From the NCBI GenBank assembly GCA_019417795.1, contig DXUR01000066.1, positions 1 through 10,701 of the forward strand: a DNA stretch of 10,701 nucleotides, written 5' to 3'. Below the pieces are notes generated by a model that had not been told where the DNA came from, ran no database searches, and was given only the letters and a program-made list of their open reading frames with translations. The stretch is from Clostridiales bacterium. Its GTDB lineage: Bacteria; Bacillota_A; Clostridia; Oscillospirales; Oscillospiraceae. Below are positions 1 through 6,784 of the stretch, piece after piece. Both the position numbers and the translations under genes were made by a program. How positions within the stretch are numbered: the first letter of the stretch is position 1; every line of letters begins with the position of its first letter.

Positions 1-2
1 AG

Positions 3-1247
3 CCGCTGCTGTGCGCGTCCTACACCTACGATTCGGAAACGCTGACCTACAAGCTGACCCTCCGTGACGGCGTGGTGTTTTCCGACGGATCTCCCCTCAC
101 CGCCGCCGACGTGAAGACCACCCTCAACGCCGCCCGCAGCTCCGCCCGCTACGCCAGACGGCTGTCGGATGTCAAAAGCATTTCCGCCGGGGACGGCACG
201 GTGACCCTGACCCTCAACCGCCCCAATACCGGTCTGCCCGCTCTGCTGGACATTCCCATTCTGAAGTCCAGCACAGAGAAGCACAGCGTCCCTCTGGGAA
301 CCGGTCCTTACCTCTATGACGAAAGCAGCGAAAGCTGTCTGATCGCCAGTCAGAACTGGTGGCGGCACATCAGTCAACCGGTGGAACGGATCTCCCTCAC
401 CGGTACAGCGGATCAGGAGTCCATGCTCTACCGCTTTTCTTCCCGGGATGTGCAGCTGATCGTGGCAGATCTCACCGGCACGGACCCTGTTGCCGTTTCC
501 GGCAGCGTCAGCTACGATGATGCCGACACCACCGTGTTTCAGTATCTGGGGGTCAATGTCTCCGCAAAGGGGCTGGACGATGCCGCGTTCCGCCGCTGCC
601 TTTCTCTGGGCGTCAGCCGCAGGGCCTTGGTGAGCAGCTTGCTTTCCGGCCACGCTAAGGCAGCGCAGTTCCCCGTTTCTCCGGCATCCCCTCTCTATCC
701 GGCAGACTTGGAGCAGACAGATTCTGTGGTGGCCTTCACCGATGCTCTGAATGCCTGTGAGACCCGGCCCAGCCGCACACTGCGCCTGCTGGTCAACAGC
801 GAAAACAGCTTCAAGGTCTCCATGGCCCGGCAGATCGCCGCCGCATTTACAGCTGCCGGCGCTGCCACAGAAACCGTGGAGCTGCCTTGGGAGGAATACA
901 CCGCCGCACTGGCCGCTGGCCGCTTTGACCTTTATTACGGTGAGGTACGGCTAACGGCGGACTGGGACGTTTCCTCCCTGCTCGCCACCGGCGGCAGTCT
1001 CAATTACGGTGGATGGAGCGATCTCCAGTGCGATCAGCTTTTGGAGGGCTGCCGCTCCGGAGGAAACCGGGAGGCAGCGTTCCGGGGCCTGTGTCGGTAC
1101 CTGCAGAGCCAGGCTCCCATCCTGCCCATCTGCTTCAAGACGGTCTCCACACTGTACGAGTCTGATGTGCTGGAGGGGCTGACCCCCACCGCCGCCGAGC
1201 CATTTTACGGGTTGGAAAATATCTCCATTCACCTCCGGGCGAACTGA
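3..1247 (+). CDS. Family 5 extracellular solute-binding protein (ABC transporter), 5' partial
   Basis: The reading frame is open from base 3, so the gene enters from the left; the internal GTG at 72 is not its start. About 414 residues are visible, against roughly 500-560 for full family members, so the signal peptide and first lobe start are missing. The visible beginning (TYKLTLRDGVVFSDGSPLTA followed by ADVKTTL) is the classic SBP_bac_5 segment, and a GTGPY motif follows near residue 100. Proteins of this family sit outside the membrane, usually as lipoproteins, and deliver oligopeptides, nickel or similar ligands to an ABC permease. The ligand cannot be told from this part. The gene ends at TGA 1245-1247, 90 bases before the next gene. 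No permease or ATPase gene is in the window; they may lie upstream. The family call is firm and the substrate is unknown. Confidence 0.9.
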   Translation, partial: PLLCASYTYDSETLTYKLTLRDGVVFSDGSPLTAADVKTTLNAARSSARYARRLSDVKSISAGDGTVTLTLNRPNTGLPALLDIPILKSSTEKHSVPLGTGPYLYDESSESCLIASQNWWRHISQPVERISLTGTADQESMLYRFSSRDVQLIVADLTGTDPVAVSGSVSYDDADTTVFQYLGVNVSAKGLDDAAFRRCLSLGVSRRALVSSLLSGHAKAAQFPVSPASPLYPADLEQTDSVVAFTDALNACETRPSRTLRLLVNSENSFKVSMARQIAAAFTAAGAATETVELPWEEYTAALAAGRFDLYYGEVRLTADWDVSSLLATGGSLNYGGWSDLQCDQLLEGCRSGGNREAAFRGLCRYLQSQAPILPICFKTVSTLYESDVLEGLTPTAAEPFYGLENISIHLRAN

Positions 1248-1292
1248 GCAAGCTTTTTCCATTGAAAGCGCACCATGGAAAGGATTCCTTGC

Positions 1293-1321
1293 GTGACATT
1301 TCTCCCGGCTTCTGATAGACT
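1293..1321 (+). promoter_or_regulatory. Candidate sigma-A promoter for the XRE regulator
   Basis: GTGACA at 1293-1298 and TAGACT at 1316-1321 are separated by exactly 17 bases. The -35 matches consensus at 5 of 6 positions and the -10 at 4 of 6. The predicted start near 1328 would leave only about ten bases of leader before the ATG at 1338, which is short, so the call is tentative. An imperfect hairpin (GCAAG at 1248-1252 with CTTGC at 1288-1292, and TTTCCAT with ATGGAAA inside it) lies just upstream, without a T-run. Confidence 0.35.
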
Positions 1322-1337
1322 GACGGTGAGGTGAGGC

Positions 1338-2030
1338 ATGATGCGTGACATTGGAAAAAACATCCGGGATCTGCGTCAGCAAAAGCATCTGACGCAGGAG
1401 GAACTGGCAGAGCAGCTGTTTGTCACCCGGCAGACAGTTTCCAACTATGAAAATGGCCGCACCCGGCCCGATGTGGATCAGATCCTGCGGTTAGCGGAAA
1501 TTTTTGATACAGACGCCAACGCTGTCCTCTATGGCCCGCCGGTGCCAGAAGGACGAAAAACTGCTCTGATCCAAGCTGCGGCAGGCTGTGGGCTGACTGC
1601 GGTCATCTATCTGCTGTATCGGTTTTTCCTGCCCACAGCCCAGGATATCCAAAGCTTCCACTATGACCCGCGTTGGACCGCAGCTTTGATGTATGTGGTG
1701 CGGCCCGTATTCTTATTGCTTCTGGGCTGGTCGCTGGTACAAGTATTGTCTCTCGCCGCGGCGGTCAAGCTCCCGGAAAAGCCGTGGGTCCGCTGTCTTC
1801 GCCGGGGCCTTTTGGCCATTGTTCTCTGCGGTATCCTGTCCTCACTCTTTGTTTGTATCGCCTTCTTTGTAGATGTAGGGAATGTATACTCGATTCTCAG
1901 GCCGTTTCTCTATCGGATCATAAAGTGGAATCAAAAACCGATTTTCCATTCCCTTTTGGGTGCGCTTCTCTGTCTTCTGGGCTTTCCGCCGAAGCGAAAG
2001 GCCCCGGTAGAAAAACAGATTTCTCAATAA
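1338..2030 (+). CDS. XRE-family regulator with C-terminal membrane segments
   Basis: The protein has 230 residues. Residues 1-60 form a Cro/C1-type helix-turn-helix (IGKNIRDLRQQKHLTQEELA, then FVTRQTVSNYENGRTRPD), a DNA-binding domain. The rest is hydrophobic with about four likely transmembrane segments, near residues 74-93, 113-143, 156-178 and 203-217. A basic tail (PPKRKAPVEK) follows. This architecture suggests a membrane-tethered transcription regulator. The target and signal are unknown. The start has GGTGAGGTGAGG immediately upstream; ATG 1338 or the adjacent ATG 1341 could be used. The gene appears monocistronic, with a candidate promoter in front and a strong terminator seven bases after the stop. 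Confidence 0.85.
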   Translation: MMRDIGKNIRDLRQQKHLTQEELAEQLFVTRQTVSNYENGRTRPDVDQILRLAEIFDTDANAVLYGPPVPEGRKTALIQAAAGCGLTAVIYLLYRFFLPTAQDIQSFHYDPRWTAALMYVVRPVFLLLLGWSLVQVLSLAAAVKLPEKPWVRCLRRGLLAIVLCGILSSLFVCIAFFVDVGNVYSILRPFLYRIIKWNQKPIFHSLLGALLCLLGFPPKRKAPVEKQISQ

Positions 2031-2036
2031 AAGCCA

Positions 2037-2072
2037 CGGTGCCACGAGCATTGCTCATGGCACCGTTTTTTT
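2037..2072 (+). terminator. Rho-independent terminator of the XRE regulator
   Basis: CGGTGCCA and GAGC pair with GCTC and TGGCACCG around a three-base loop, with one internal mismatch, and a run of seven T follows. It lies directly after the XRE stop and directly before the 3' end of the convergent gene. Read on the minus strand the stem is followed only by a weak T-stretch, so it probably works mainly for the plus strand. Confidence 0.88.
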
Positions 2073-2539
2073 CATTCCATCCTTCCCGGATTCGCCTTTC
2101 CGGTGATCTGTTCCACGGTGATGCGCCAGACCGCTGTCTTTCCCCGGCACTCCGAAAAATCGCCATGGCTTCTGGGATGCTCCGGCGCCAGTCTCATACA
2201 CAGCAACCGCAATGCCTTTACCTTGTCCGCCTCATCCGTCAGTTCCTCCGCTTTGCCAAGCATGACTGCGGAGGCGTAGCACGTGGTCAGGGCCGGCTGG
2301 TCCACCCATGCGCCGCCCTCCACACAGGTGACACACACCTGCGGCTGGTGGTTCAGACAGTCCGTCTTTTCACCGGCCTGCGCGCAGTGAATATACAGGC
2401 AGTTCCCCTCCCGTGCAAAATTCACCGGCACGGCATAGGGTGTTCCGTCCGACTTTGTCATAGCCAGTACGCCATAGGAGCAGCGCTCCACAATTTCCCA
2501 CGCCTGCTCAGCGCTGACTTCACGATCCTTTCTTCTCAT
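2072..2539 (-). CDS. Pyridoxamine 5'-phosphate oxidase family (Nim-like) flavin-binding protein
   Basis: The protein has about 155 residues, a usual length for the NimA-like split-barrel flavoprotein family. The start MRRKDREV, the segment YGVLAMTKSDGTPYAVPVNF, and LYIHCAQAGEKTD followed by VCVTCVEG are characteristic. The His/Lys-containing loop is where FMN or a related flavin cofactor normally binds. Members are cytosolic; some reduce nitroimidazoles, but most have unknown substrates, so resistance should not be assumed. The family-typical start is the ATG at 2539. A GTG at 2548 is also in frame and lies at a better distance from the AAAGGAAA stretch at 2551-2558, so a three-residue-longer product is possible. 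The gene converges on the XRE gene. Confidence 0.87.
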   Translation of the reverse strand: MRRKDREVSAEQAWEIVERCSYGVLAMTKSDGTPYAVPVNFAREGNCLYIHCAQAGEKTDCLNHQPQVCVTCVEGGAWVDQPALTTCYASAVMLGKAEELTDEADKVKALRLLCMRLAPEHPRSHGDFSECRGKTAVWRITVEQITGKANPGRME

Positions 2540-2638
2540 AACTCTCACATTTTCCTTTCTTTCATATCCGCTGTCATAACCTGTTCCGTCGGCAGGCCGC
2601 CATCATTCACAGGAACACAGACGGTTTAAAAATTATTA

Positions 2639-2794
2639 TCACAGGACTGTCATTCTTCCCGCTTCGTGGCATAGTGCCTGTACACTGCCTCCACATCTGT
2701 TGTATCTGCCCGGGCCGATTCCGGTAATGCGGCCCAATAGCTTACCAGCGCTACTACCATTTTCTCCCAGAACCAAGCGTTTTTTCAGGTTCAT
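2639..2794 (-). CDS. Small ORF coupled to the GIY-YIG gene, probably frameshifted
   Basis: The ATG at 2794 overlaps the stop of the GIY-YIG gene as ATGA and has a perfect AAGGAGGT site seven bases upstream, so translation very likely starts here. In this frame the product is 51 residues beginning MNLKKRLVLGENG, with little protein-like character. If one A of the AAAA run near 2760-2763 is removed, the frame continues as MVVALVSYWAALPES and ends TKREE at the stop at 2650, a more natural-looking amphipathic sequence of about 47 residues in total. I do not recognise either product. It is either a short genuine peptide or a gene with a one-base indel in the A-run (mutation or sequencing error). 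Confidence 0.45.
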   Translation of the reverse strand: MNLKKRLVLGENGSSAGKLLGRITGIGPGRYNRCGGSVQALCHEAGRMTVL

Positions 2795-3042
2795 GGTGTA
2801 CCTCCTTCGATCAGCGCCAATTTCCGTTTCCGGGGCAGCTTTTTGATAGCCGCCTCCCGGCGCTGGGCGGTGGAGCGGTCCGGAGCCTCCTCTGTGTAGG
2901 CCAGCGACACCGGAGGCCGGGCGCGAGTGTATTTGGCCCCGGTCCCGTTCTGGTGCTCCCGGAGCCGACGGGCCACGTCGGTGGTGGAGCCGGTGTACAG
3001 GCTGCCGTCCCCGCAGCGGAGCATATAGACATACCAGGCCAT
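2791..3042 (-). CDS. GIY-YIG domain protein (UPF0213/YhbQ-like)
   Basis: The 83-residue protein is a single GIY-YIG domain. WYVYMLRCGDGSLYTGST (residues 3-20) carries the two signature halves as YVY and LYTG. The Arg in ARRLREH (residues 24-30) and the later Glu in TEEAPDRSTAQRREAAIK match the catalytic arrangement of the small stand-alone family. Such proteins are putative endonucleases, probably in DNA processing, with no settled role. The ATG at 3042 has GGTGGGAG just upstream. A promoter-like pair at 3064-3092 would give a very short leader. The stop overlaps the next small ORF as ATGA. Confidence 0.9.
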   Translation of the reverse strand: MAWYVYMLRCGDGSLYTGSTTDVARRLREHQNGTGAKYTRARPPVSLAYTEEAPDRSTAQRREAAIKKLPRKRKLALIEGGTP

Positions 3043-3057
3043 TCTCCCACCCCCTTT

Positions 3058-3123
3058 TCTGCCATTTTAACATGCCGTCCCCGCTACCGCAAGACATAGG
3101 GATTTCCCTTCCCGTCATAAAGG
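3058..3123. repeat. Direct repeat, copy 1 (partner at 6785-6854)
   Basis: From TCTGCCAT through GTCATAAAGG this block matches 6785-6854 in the same orientation, with five substitutions and one four-base insertion in copy 2. It spans the GIY-YIG promoter region. Copy 2 is the region immediately upstream of sigK. The two copies bound a 3.7 kb segment carrying lacI, aldo/keto reductase and SDR sequences. Confidence 0.85.
3064..3092 (-). promoter_or_regulatory. Candidate promoter of the GIY-YIG gene
   Basis: On the minus strand TTGCGG (3092-3087) and TAAAAT (3069-3064) are separated by 17 bases. The predicted transcription start near 3057 is about 15 bases before the ATG and leaves room for the GGTGGGAG site. 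The same two hexamers and the same spacing are kept in the second copy of the repeat at 6795-6823, despite sequence changes between them, which supports a functional role. Confidence 0.5.
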
Positions 3124-3300
3124 CCGCCATCATCGTCGGCAAGAAGGTACTGGACGCCGCAGAGTCTCAGTTTCAGGCAATGGAAAGCCCTGCCTCAGGT
3201 GGCAAACATCCACGCCAAGCCGGAGGACCTTCCCGCTGTTATAGAAAAGGCTCTGGCGGACATCGACGGCCCGGTCCAGCCATATCGATCGACGCGGTGA
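3120..3300 (+). pseudogene. Frameshifted gene remnant, function uncertain
   Basis: Two protein-like stretches lie in different frames. The first (about 3120-3185) reads AAIIVGKKVLDAAESQFQAM. The second (about 3187-3299) reads KALPQVANIHAKPEDLP, then AVIEKALADIDGPV, and ends at a TGA at 3298-3300. They join if one base is removed near 3183, in GGAAA. The second stretch resembles the C-terminal part of thiamine-pyrophosphate enzymes of the acetolactate synthase type, where a 'KPEDL...ALA..DGP' pattern is common. That identity is only a guess from pattern. No start, ribosome binding site or upstream portion is visible. Confidence 0.35.
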
Positions 3301-3448
3301 TGGAACAGGAGCAGGTTGGCTGATTTGGCAGAACAGAACCACTCCGACGCCAAAAGCATAAGGGACAACGAGAACCAAGCGCTTCTCCGTGAAACATTCT
3401 CCTGCGTCATTAAGATCGTCAGTATATCGCCAAGAGCTATATTCCAAG

Positions 3449-3485
3449 CAAAAAACGAGGCAGGCTGCCCTAAACGGACAGCCTG
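3449..3485 (-). terminator. Rho-independent terminator after the SDR fragment
   Basis: On the minus strand CAGGCTGTCC and GGGCAGCCTG pair over ten positions (one U-G wobble) around a five-base loop. Six T follow after a short gap (3455-3450). It lies about 30 bases beyond the SDR stop, so it probably ends the lacI-SDR transcript. Confidence 0.82.
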
Positions 3486-3513
3486 TCTTACACGTTTATA
3501 TATGTTGTTTCGC

Positions 3514-3940
3514 TTATTGATAGGAAAACTGAGGATTCTGCACACAGCGCTTTCCACCGCTGATCTCAACATGACAGCCATTCATGTAGCCTGCGGCATC
3601 CGAGGCCAAAAACACCAATACCTTTCCCAGGTCCTCCGGCGTACCGAAGCGGCGGCACGGGATGTCCGCCAACAGCGCATCACCGTACTTCTCAATGCTC
3701 TCCGCAGCGATCTCTGTTGCGATCATACCCGGCACATAGGCCAGCACCCGGATATTGGCGGCCGCAAACTCTGCCGCCATGGATGCGCTGAGATTTTTCA
3801 CGGCAGCCTTTGCGGCACTGTATGTTGCCCGCCCCGCATTGGGGTCCAGCGCTGCGAAGGAAGAAGCGTTCAAAATCACGCCTCCCCCCTGCGCCTTCAT
3901 GTACGGATAGGCAGCCTTTGCCCGCCAAGGTCTTTTGGAC
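3514..3940 (-). pseudogene. 5'-truncated short-chain dehydrogenase/reductase (SDR)
   Basis: The fragment starts abruptly at about KAAYPYMKAQGGGVILNASS and runs to a normal C-terminus (VLVFLASDAAGYMNG, then CHVEISGGK). It keeps the catalytic Ser in NASS and the YSAAK motif (YxxxK). It lacks the N-terminal Rossmann half with TGxxxGIG and the NNAG motif, about 100 of some 250 residues, so it cannot bind NAD(P) in the usual way. Upstream the frame runs into the lacI 3' end as unrelated codons (MCPVIISTHI). The break coincides with the lacI stop, so a deletion probably fused the two. The closest candidates are 3-oxoacyl reductase-like or sugar/polyol dehydrogenase SDRs; the substrate is unknown. 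It was probably once part of the lacI-linked catabolic operon. Confidence 0.85.
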
Positions 3941-4963
3941 TCAGCAGTTGAAAGCATTTTTGATATGTGCGTCGAGATAATAACAGGACACATCAGGCGC
4001 TCGCCCCTCAAACAGATAATCTACAAGCAGTTGGACCGCTTTATATCCCTGCTGATAAGGACTTTGATCGATTAAAAATTGGACTGTACCATTCTTCATG
4101 TAGGTAATATTTCGCTGTGTGGCGTCAAACCCCACAATCTTTTGAACATCGGCGGTCCCTCGTTCGTATACCGCCTGCGCTACGCCGCTCAGGCCCGCGC
4201 CGCTGACGAAGATACCCGTGATGTTCGGCATCTCATTCAAGGCATCCCGCGTACGAGCGTATGCAACATCATGATAGCCTTCTCCATAAATGATCCGGTA
4301 TCCTGACGATGCCTTTGGGGCAAGGCCCCATTGCTCCAGAAATCCCTCTATCCGTTTTTCGCTGTCCTTATGCTGGGGCGTTACGCCCACGATCAAGGCG
4401 TATCCGTCAGGTGGGGAGATCTGCCGCATCAAAAGCGCCGCACATTTTCCGGCGCGGCAGGAGTCAATGCCCACATAGCAGTTTCTCAGTGCCGGCCGCA
4501 CATCTTGGTTATACGTAAAAACAGGAATTCCCTGATTCTTCAGGATCTGAAGCCGTTCGTCAAACGCCTTGGACTCGATCCCGCGTAAAACGATCCCTTG
4601 AACCTCGGAAGCGATCATCTCATCGATCTTCTGCAAATACAGCAGCTCATCATCCGGAGAAACCACTTCGATCACAGCTTCGATTCCATGCTGCTGTGCA
4701 TAGGCGACACCGTCTTCTATGCCCTGCTTGATCTGTTCTTGAAAGTCCGGTTCACGCGCTGATAGAAAGATCCCGATCCGGTTTCTCTTTTTCGCTATTG
4801 AAAAAGCTCGGCCCAATGTGTTCGGCTGAAAATCCAGCTCGCGCATGGCCTGTCGAACTCTCTCGGCAGTTTCGCTCTTGACCTCTCCCCGATGGTGGAG
4901 AACGCGGTCAACGGTTCCACGCGACACACCGGCCATCTTTGCCACCATTTCAACGGTTACCAT
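3941..4963 (-). CDS. LacI-family transcriptional regulator
   Basis: The protein has 340 residues, normal for the family. Residues 1-50 are the LacI helix-turn-helix (MVAKMAGVSRGTVDRVLHHR), with the TVDRVL variant in the recognition helix, followed by the hinge-helix region LDFQPNTLGRAF. From about residue 62 (RIGIFLSAREPDFQEQIKQG) a periplasmic-binding-protein-like sugar domain follows, with GIVLRGIESKAF, FTYNQDV and IVGFDATQRNI as expected. It probably represses genes for a sugar or polyol and responds to that ligand. Likely targets are itself, the adjacent aldo/keto reductase and the truncated SDR. The ATG at 4963 has GAGGT eight bases upstream. Two inverted repeats lie upstream at 5005-5016 and 5025-5058. 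The C-terminus ends exactly at the junction with the broken SDR but looks complete. Confidence 0.93.
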   Translation of the reverse strand: MVTVEMVAKMAGVSRGTVDRVLHHRGEVKSETAERVRQAMRELDFQPNTLGRAFSIAKKRNRIGIFLSAREPDFQEQIKQGIEDGVAYAQQHGIEAVIEVVSPDDELLYLQKIDEMIASEVQGIVLRGIESKAFDERLQILKNQGIPVFTYNQDVRPALRNCYVGIDSCRAGKCAALLMRQISPPDGYALIVGVTPQHKDSEKRIEGFLEQWGLAPKASSGYRIIYGEGYHDVAYARTRDALNEMPNITGIFVSGAGLSGVAQAVYERGTADVQKIVGFDATQRNITYMKNGTVQFLIDQSPYQQGYKAVQLLVDYLFEGRAPDVSCYYLDAHIKNAFNC

Positions 4964-5004
4964 TACACTGACCTCACATATCGTATCTCATTGCCATTTC
5001 CGTG

Positions 5005-5016
5005 TTCGTGCACGAA
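5005..5016. promoter_or_regulatory. Candidate LacI-type operator, perfect palindrome
   Basis: TTCGTGCACGAA is a perfect 12-base palindrome centred about 48 bases before the lacI start codon. With one inserted A it extends to TGTTCGTGCACGAAACA. A central-CG or GC palindrome at this place is typical of LacI-family operators, so autoregulation is likely. The GTGCAC core recurs at 6518-6523, upstream of the aldo/keto reductase promoter. Confidence 0.5.
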
Positions 5017-5024
5017 ACAGGGGG

Positions 5025-5058
5025 TTAAAAGAGTGCTCCGAATCGAGCACTGATTTAA
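5025..5058. repeat. Inverted repeat upstream of lacI (second operator or hairpin)
   Basis: AGTGCTC (5032-5038) and GAGCACT (5045-5051) form a perfect 7-base inverted repeat with a six-base spacer. After a two-base mismatch the arms extend by five more pairs (TTAAA with TTTAA). On the minus strand the hairpin is followed by CTTTT, too weak for a confident terminator. It would overlap the predicted lacI transcription start, fitting an operator. Confidence 0.45.
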
Positions 5059-5083
5059 ACATGTAAAAACATCAAAATCTCAA
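5054..5083 (-). promoter_or_regulatory. Weak candidate promoter for lacI
   Basis: On the minus strand TTGAGA (5083-5078) and TTTAAA (5059-5054) are 18 bases apart. The predicted start would fall inside the inverted repeat at 5025-5058, which is a sensible place for a repressor site. The -10 is a poor match, so this is tentative. Confidence 0.3.
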
Positions 5084-5400
5084 CAGACTTTGCGCCGGTA
5101 CAAGAGAATGTTTTAACCAAAATCTATGGAGTCCCATCTTGCGGACCAAGCCGCATTTGGCCAAACCGGACGATTGCCACAGTAATGGATTGGAATGCGA
5201 AAAAAATCACAAACAATCCAAATTGATCCTTTTTAAAATATCATACTATTTCTTGTTTTTCAATTGTGAGAATTTTTATAAATATTTAACATTTTTTGTG
5301 CTATTTGCACAGCGCTTGCGGCAATGATCATCATTTCTCAATATGCATTTTAAAGCTGTACCACTTGCATATCGTTCAGGAGAGAAGGCTTCCAAACGGT

Positions 5401-5438
5401 TTCGATCCCTAAAAGCAAGCTTTTCGGATCGGACGAAA
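5401..5438. repeat. Imperfect hairpin downstream of the aldo/keto reductase gene
   Basis: TTTCGATCC, then AAAAGC, pair with GCTTTT, then GGATCG and GAAA, with small bulges and a two-base loop (AAAAGC-AA-GCTTTT). It starts about 32 bases past the aldo/keto reductase stop on the minus strand. No clear T-run follows, so it could be a weak terminator, an mRNA 3' stabiliser, or another protein-binding site. Confidence 0.4.
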
Positions 5439-5469
5439 GTCCCCTCTCCCTCAGTTCTTCACTATTAGC

Positions 5470-6426
5470 TTATTGCTTCACCAGATACTGCTCGATCGTC
5501 GCGTCCAGCAAGGCGATTTCTTCCGAAGTCAGCATCCACTGATAGACAGCGCAGTTTTCTTCGATCTTCCGTCTGCTCTGTGCGCCGACAATACAGGAAG
5601 AAACAAATTCCTTCTGTGCACACCAGTTCAGTGCGATTTGAGACAGGGGCACGTTATCCCGATCAGCGGAGATCCGATCCATGACTTCCAGGACCTTCAT
5701 GACCTTAGAGAACATCGGCTCCTGGAAATGCTTATAAAAACGGTTCCGACTGTCCGTGGCTTCAAAGGTTGTCAGCTTCCGGAATGCTCCTGTTAAGATC
5801 CCGCCGCCCAGAGAACCGTATGTCATGACGCCCATGCCCTGTTCAGCCGCCCACTTCATCTGTTCTTCATTTGTGCGGACAACCATAGAGTACTGCGGCT
5901 GATAGGCTTCCAACGTACAATACTGTCCGATCTCCTCCATTTGCTCCCTTGTAAAGTTGGAAACACCGATATGAAGAACCTTACCGGATTTTTTAAGCGC
6001 ATTCAGTGCGTCAGCAGTCTCAGCAAAGTCGGTATTGACATCCGGCCAATGAATCAGCATCAGGTCGATATAATCCGTCTGCAGGTTTTTGAGGGAATCG
6101 TCGCACTGCTGAATGATTTTGTCATAGTGTCCGTCACGAACATACGTCCCATTTCCCATGTAGAAATTTCCGCACTTTGTTGCCACTATGACCCTTTGGC
6201 GCGTTCCGCTCTGCTTGAGCGCCTTCCCCACCAGACATTCGGCTGCACCGGCATTATAGGCCGGTGCGGTATCAATAAAATTGACACCATTTTCCACTGC
6301 GGCGCAGATCGCATCAATACGGGTCTCTTCCGGATTGTCATCCCAGCCCGCTCCGCCGATCCCCCAGGTTCCCAGCGCCATCTCGGACGCCTTCATCCCG
6401 GTTTTTCCAAACTCCTTATACCGCAT
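5470..6426 (-). CDS. Aldo/keto reductase
   Basis: The 318-residue protein is a full-length (beta/alpha)8-barrel NAD(P)H-dependent oxidoreductase. The catalytic tetrad is visible as Asp52 and Tyr57 (FIDTAPAYNAG), Lys84 (VATKCG) and His126 (LIHWPD). GVSNFTREQM and the C-terminal cofactor-binding segment IVGAQSRRKIEENC are also present. It belongs to the group that includes YdhF/L-glyceraldehyde reductase and sugar dehydrogenase-like members; the substrate cannot be set from sequence. I chose the ATG at 6426 because AAAGGTGG lies seven bases upstream; the ATG at 6432 would be too close to it. A good promoter sits at 6457-6485. The neighbouring lacI gene suggests control by a sugar-type ligand. 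Confidence 0.94.
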   Translation of the reverse strand: MRYKEFGKTGMKASEMALGTWGIGGAGWDDNPEETRIDAICAAVENGVNFIDTAPAYNAGAAECLVGKALKQSGTRQRVIVATKCGNFYMGNGTYVRDGHYDKIIQQCDDSLKNLQTDYIDLMLIHWPDVNTDFAETADALNALKKSGKVLHIGVSNFTREQMEEIGQYCTLEAYQPQYSMVVRTNEEQMKWAAEQGMGVMTYGSLGGGILTGAFRKLTTFEATDSRNRFYKHFQEPMFSKVMKVLEVMDRISADRDNVPLSQIALNWCAQKEFVSSCIVGAQSRRKIEENCAVYQWMLTSEEIALLDATIEQYLVKQ

Positions 6427-6456
6427 GTTCATTCCACCTTTCTGCGCCTCTCAACG

Positions 6457-6485
6457 AGCATACGCCCGGAGGCATCCGCAGTCAA
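6457..6485 (-). promoter_or_regulatory. Sigma-A-type promoter of the aldo/keto reductase gene
   Basis: On the minus strand TTGACT (6485-6480) and TATGCT (6462-6457) are exactly 17 bases apart, matching consensus at 5/6 and 4/6. The predicted start near 6450 leaves about 24 bases of leader with the AAAGGTGG site. A GTGCAC core (6518-6523) and an AGTGCTCC (6531-6538), both also present near lacI, lie a little upstream. Confidence 0.65.
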
Positions 6486-6784
6486 TAAGAACAGAAACCC
6501 CGGCCGGCGCACCGCCAGTGCACCGAGGTCAGTGCTCCTATTCTCCCAGCCCCATGTTGCGTTCGCTCCTAATTAAAATGCCCCCGCAGTTTTCGGTCCA
6601 TGGCCGCACTGAAAAGCAAGACCCTGAGCCTGATCTCCAGAGCACGTGATCTGTACTTTCGTTTTAGGGGCTCTTTTTTATAGAAACCGGTATGTAATTT
6701 ACACCTGTTGGCGTCATCTGTCAACGGGAGCAGCTGCCGCCGCATGAAAAAATCAGAGCAGTCTCTCTGCAGCCGCCATCAGTC

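Larger units (their letters stand above)
3043..3513. other. Long non-genic stretch: repeat copy 1, gene remnant, terminator
   Basis: No intact gene is present. The stretch holds the GIY-YIG promoter and repeat copy 1 (3058-3123), a frameshifted coding remnant on the plus strand (about 3120-3300), and the minus-strand terminator of the SDR fragment (3449-3485). I see nothing recognisable between about 3300 and 3448. Confidence 0.6.
4964..5469. other. AT-rich intergenic region between lacI and aldo/keto reductase
   Basis: About 500 bases have no convincing gene. The lacI-proximal part holds the two candidate operators and the weak promoter. The middle (about 5100-5340) is strongly AT-rich, with runs such as those at 5270-5300, and gives only a short unconvincing ORF. 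The right part holds a strong imperfect hairpin at 5401-5438 just beyond the aldo/keto reductase stop. Confidence 0.6.

Noticed and set aside
951..1388. Open frame of 145 residues on the minus strand
   Set aside because: It overlaps the solute-binding protein gene and the XRE start, has low-complexity glycine runs and no ribosome binding site; it is a shadow of the GC-rich coding frame.
1673..2629. Long plus-strand open frame of 318 residues
   Set aside because: It covers the XRE 3' end, the terminator and the whole Nim-like gene on the other strand; its composition (Ser, Cys, Arg rich) is that of an antisense shadow.
2550..2630. Short minus-strand frame reading VPVNDGGLPTEQVM and ending at 2548
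   Set aside because: It looks protein-like and stops at the ribosome binding site region of the Nim-like gene, but an in-frame stop lies just upstream and no start is visible. At most it is a remnant.
3316..3951. Plus-strand open frame of 211 residues
   Set aside because: It lies antisense to the clearly recognisable SDR fragment and runs through its terminator.
5139..5327. 62-residue plus-strand frame in the AT-rich gap
   Set aside because: No ribosome binding site and a low-complexity, phenylalanine/lysine-rich product; most likely chance in AT-rich DNA.
5941..6576. Plus-strand open frame of 211 residues
   Set aside because: It is antisense to the aldo/keto reductase, whose catalytic residues are all present on the other strand.
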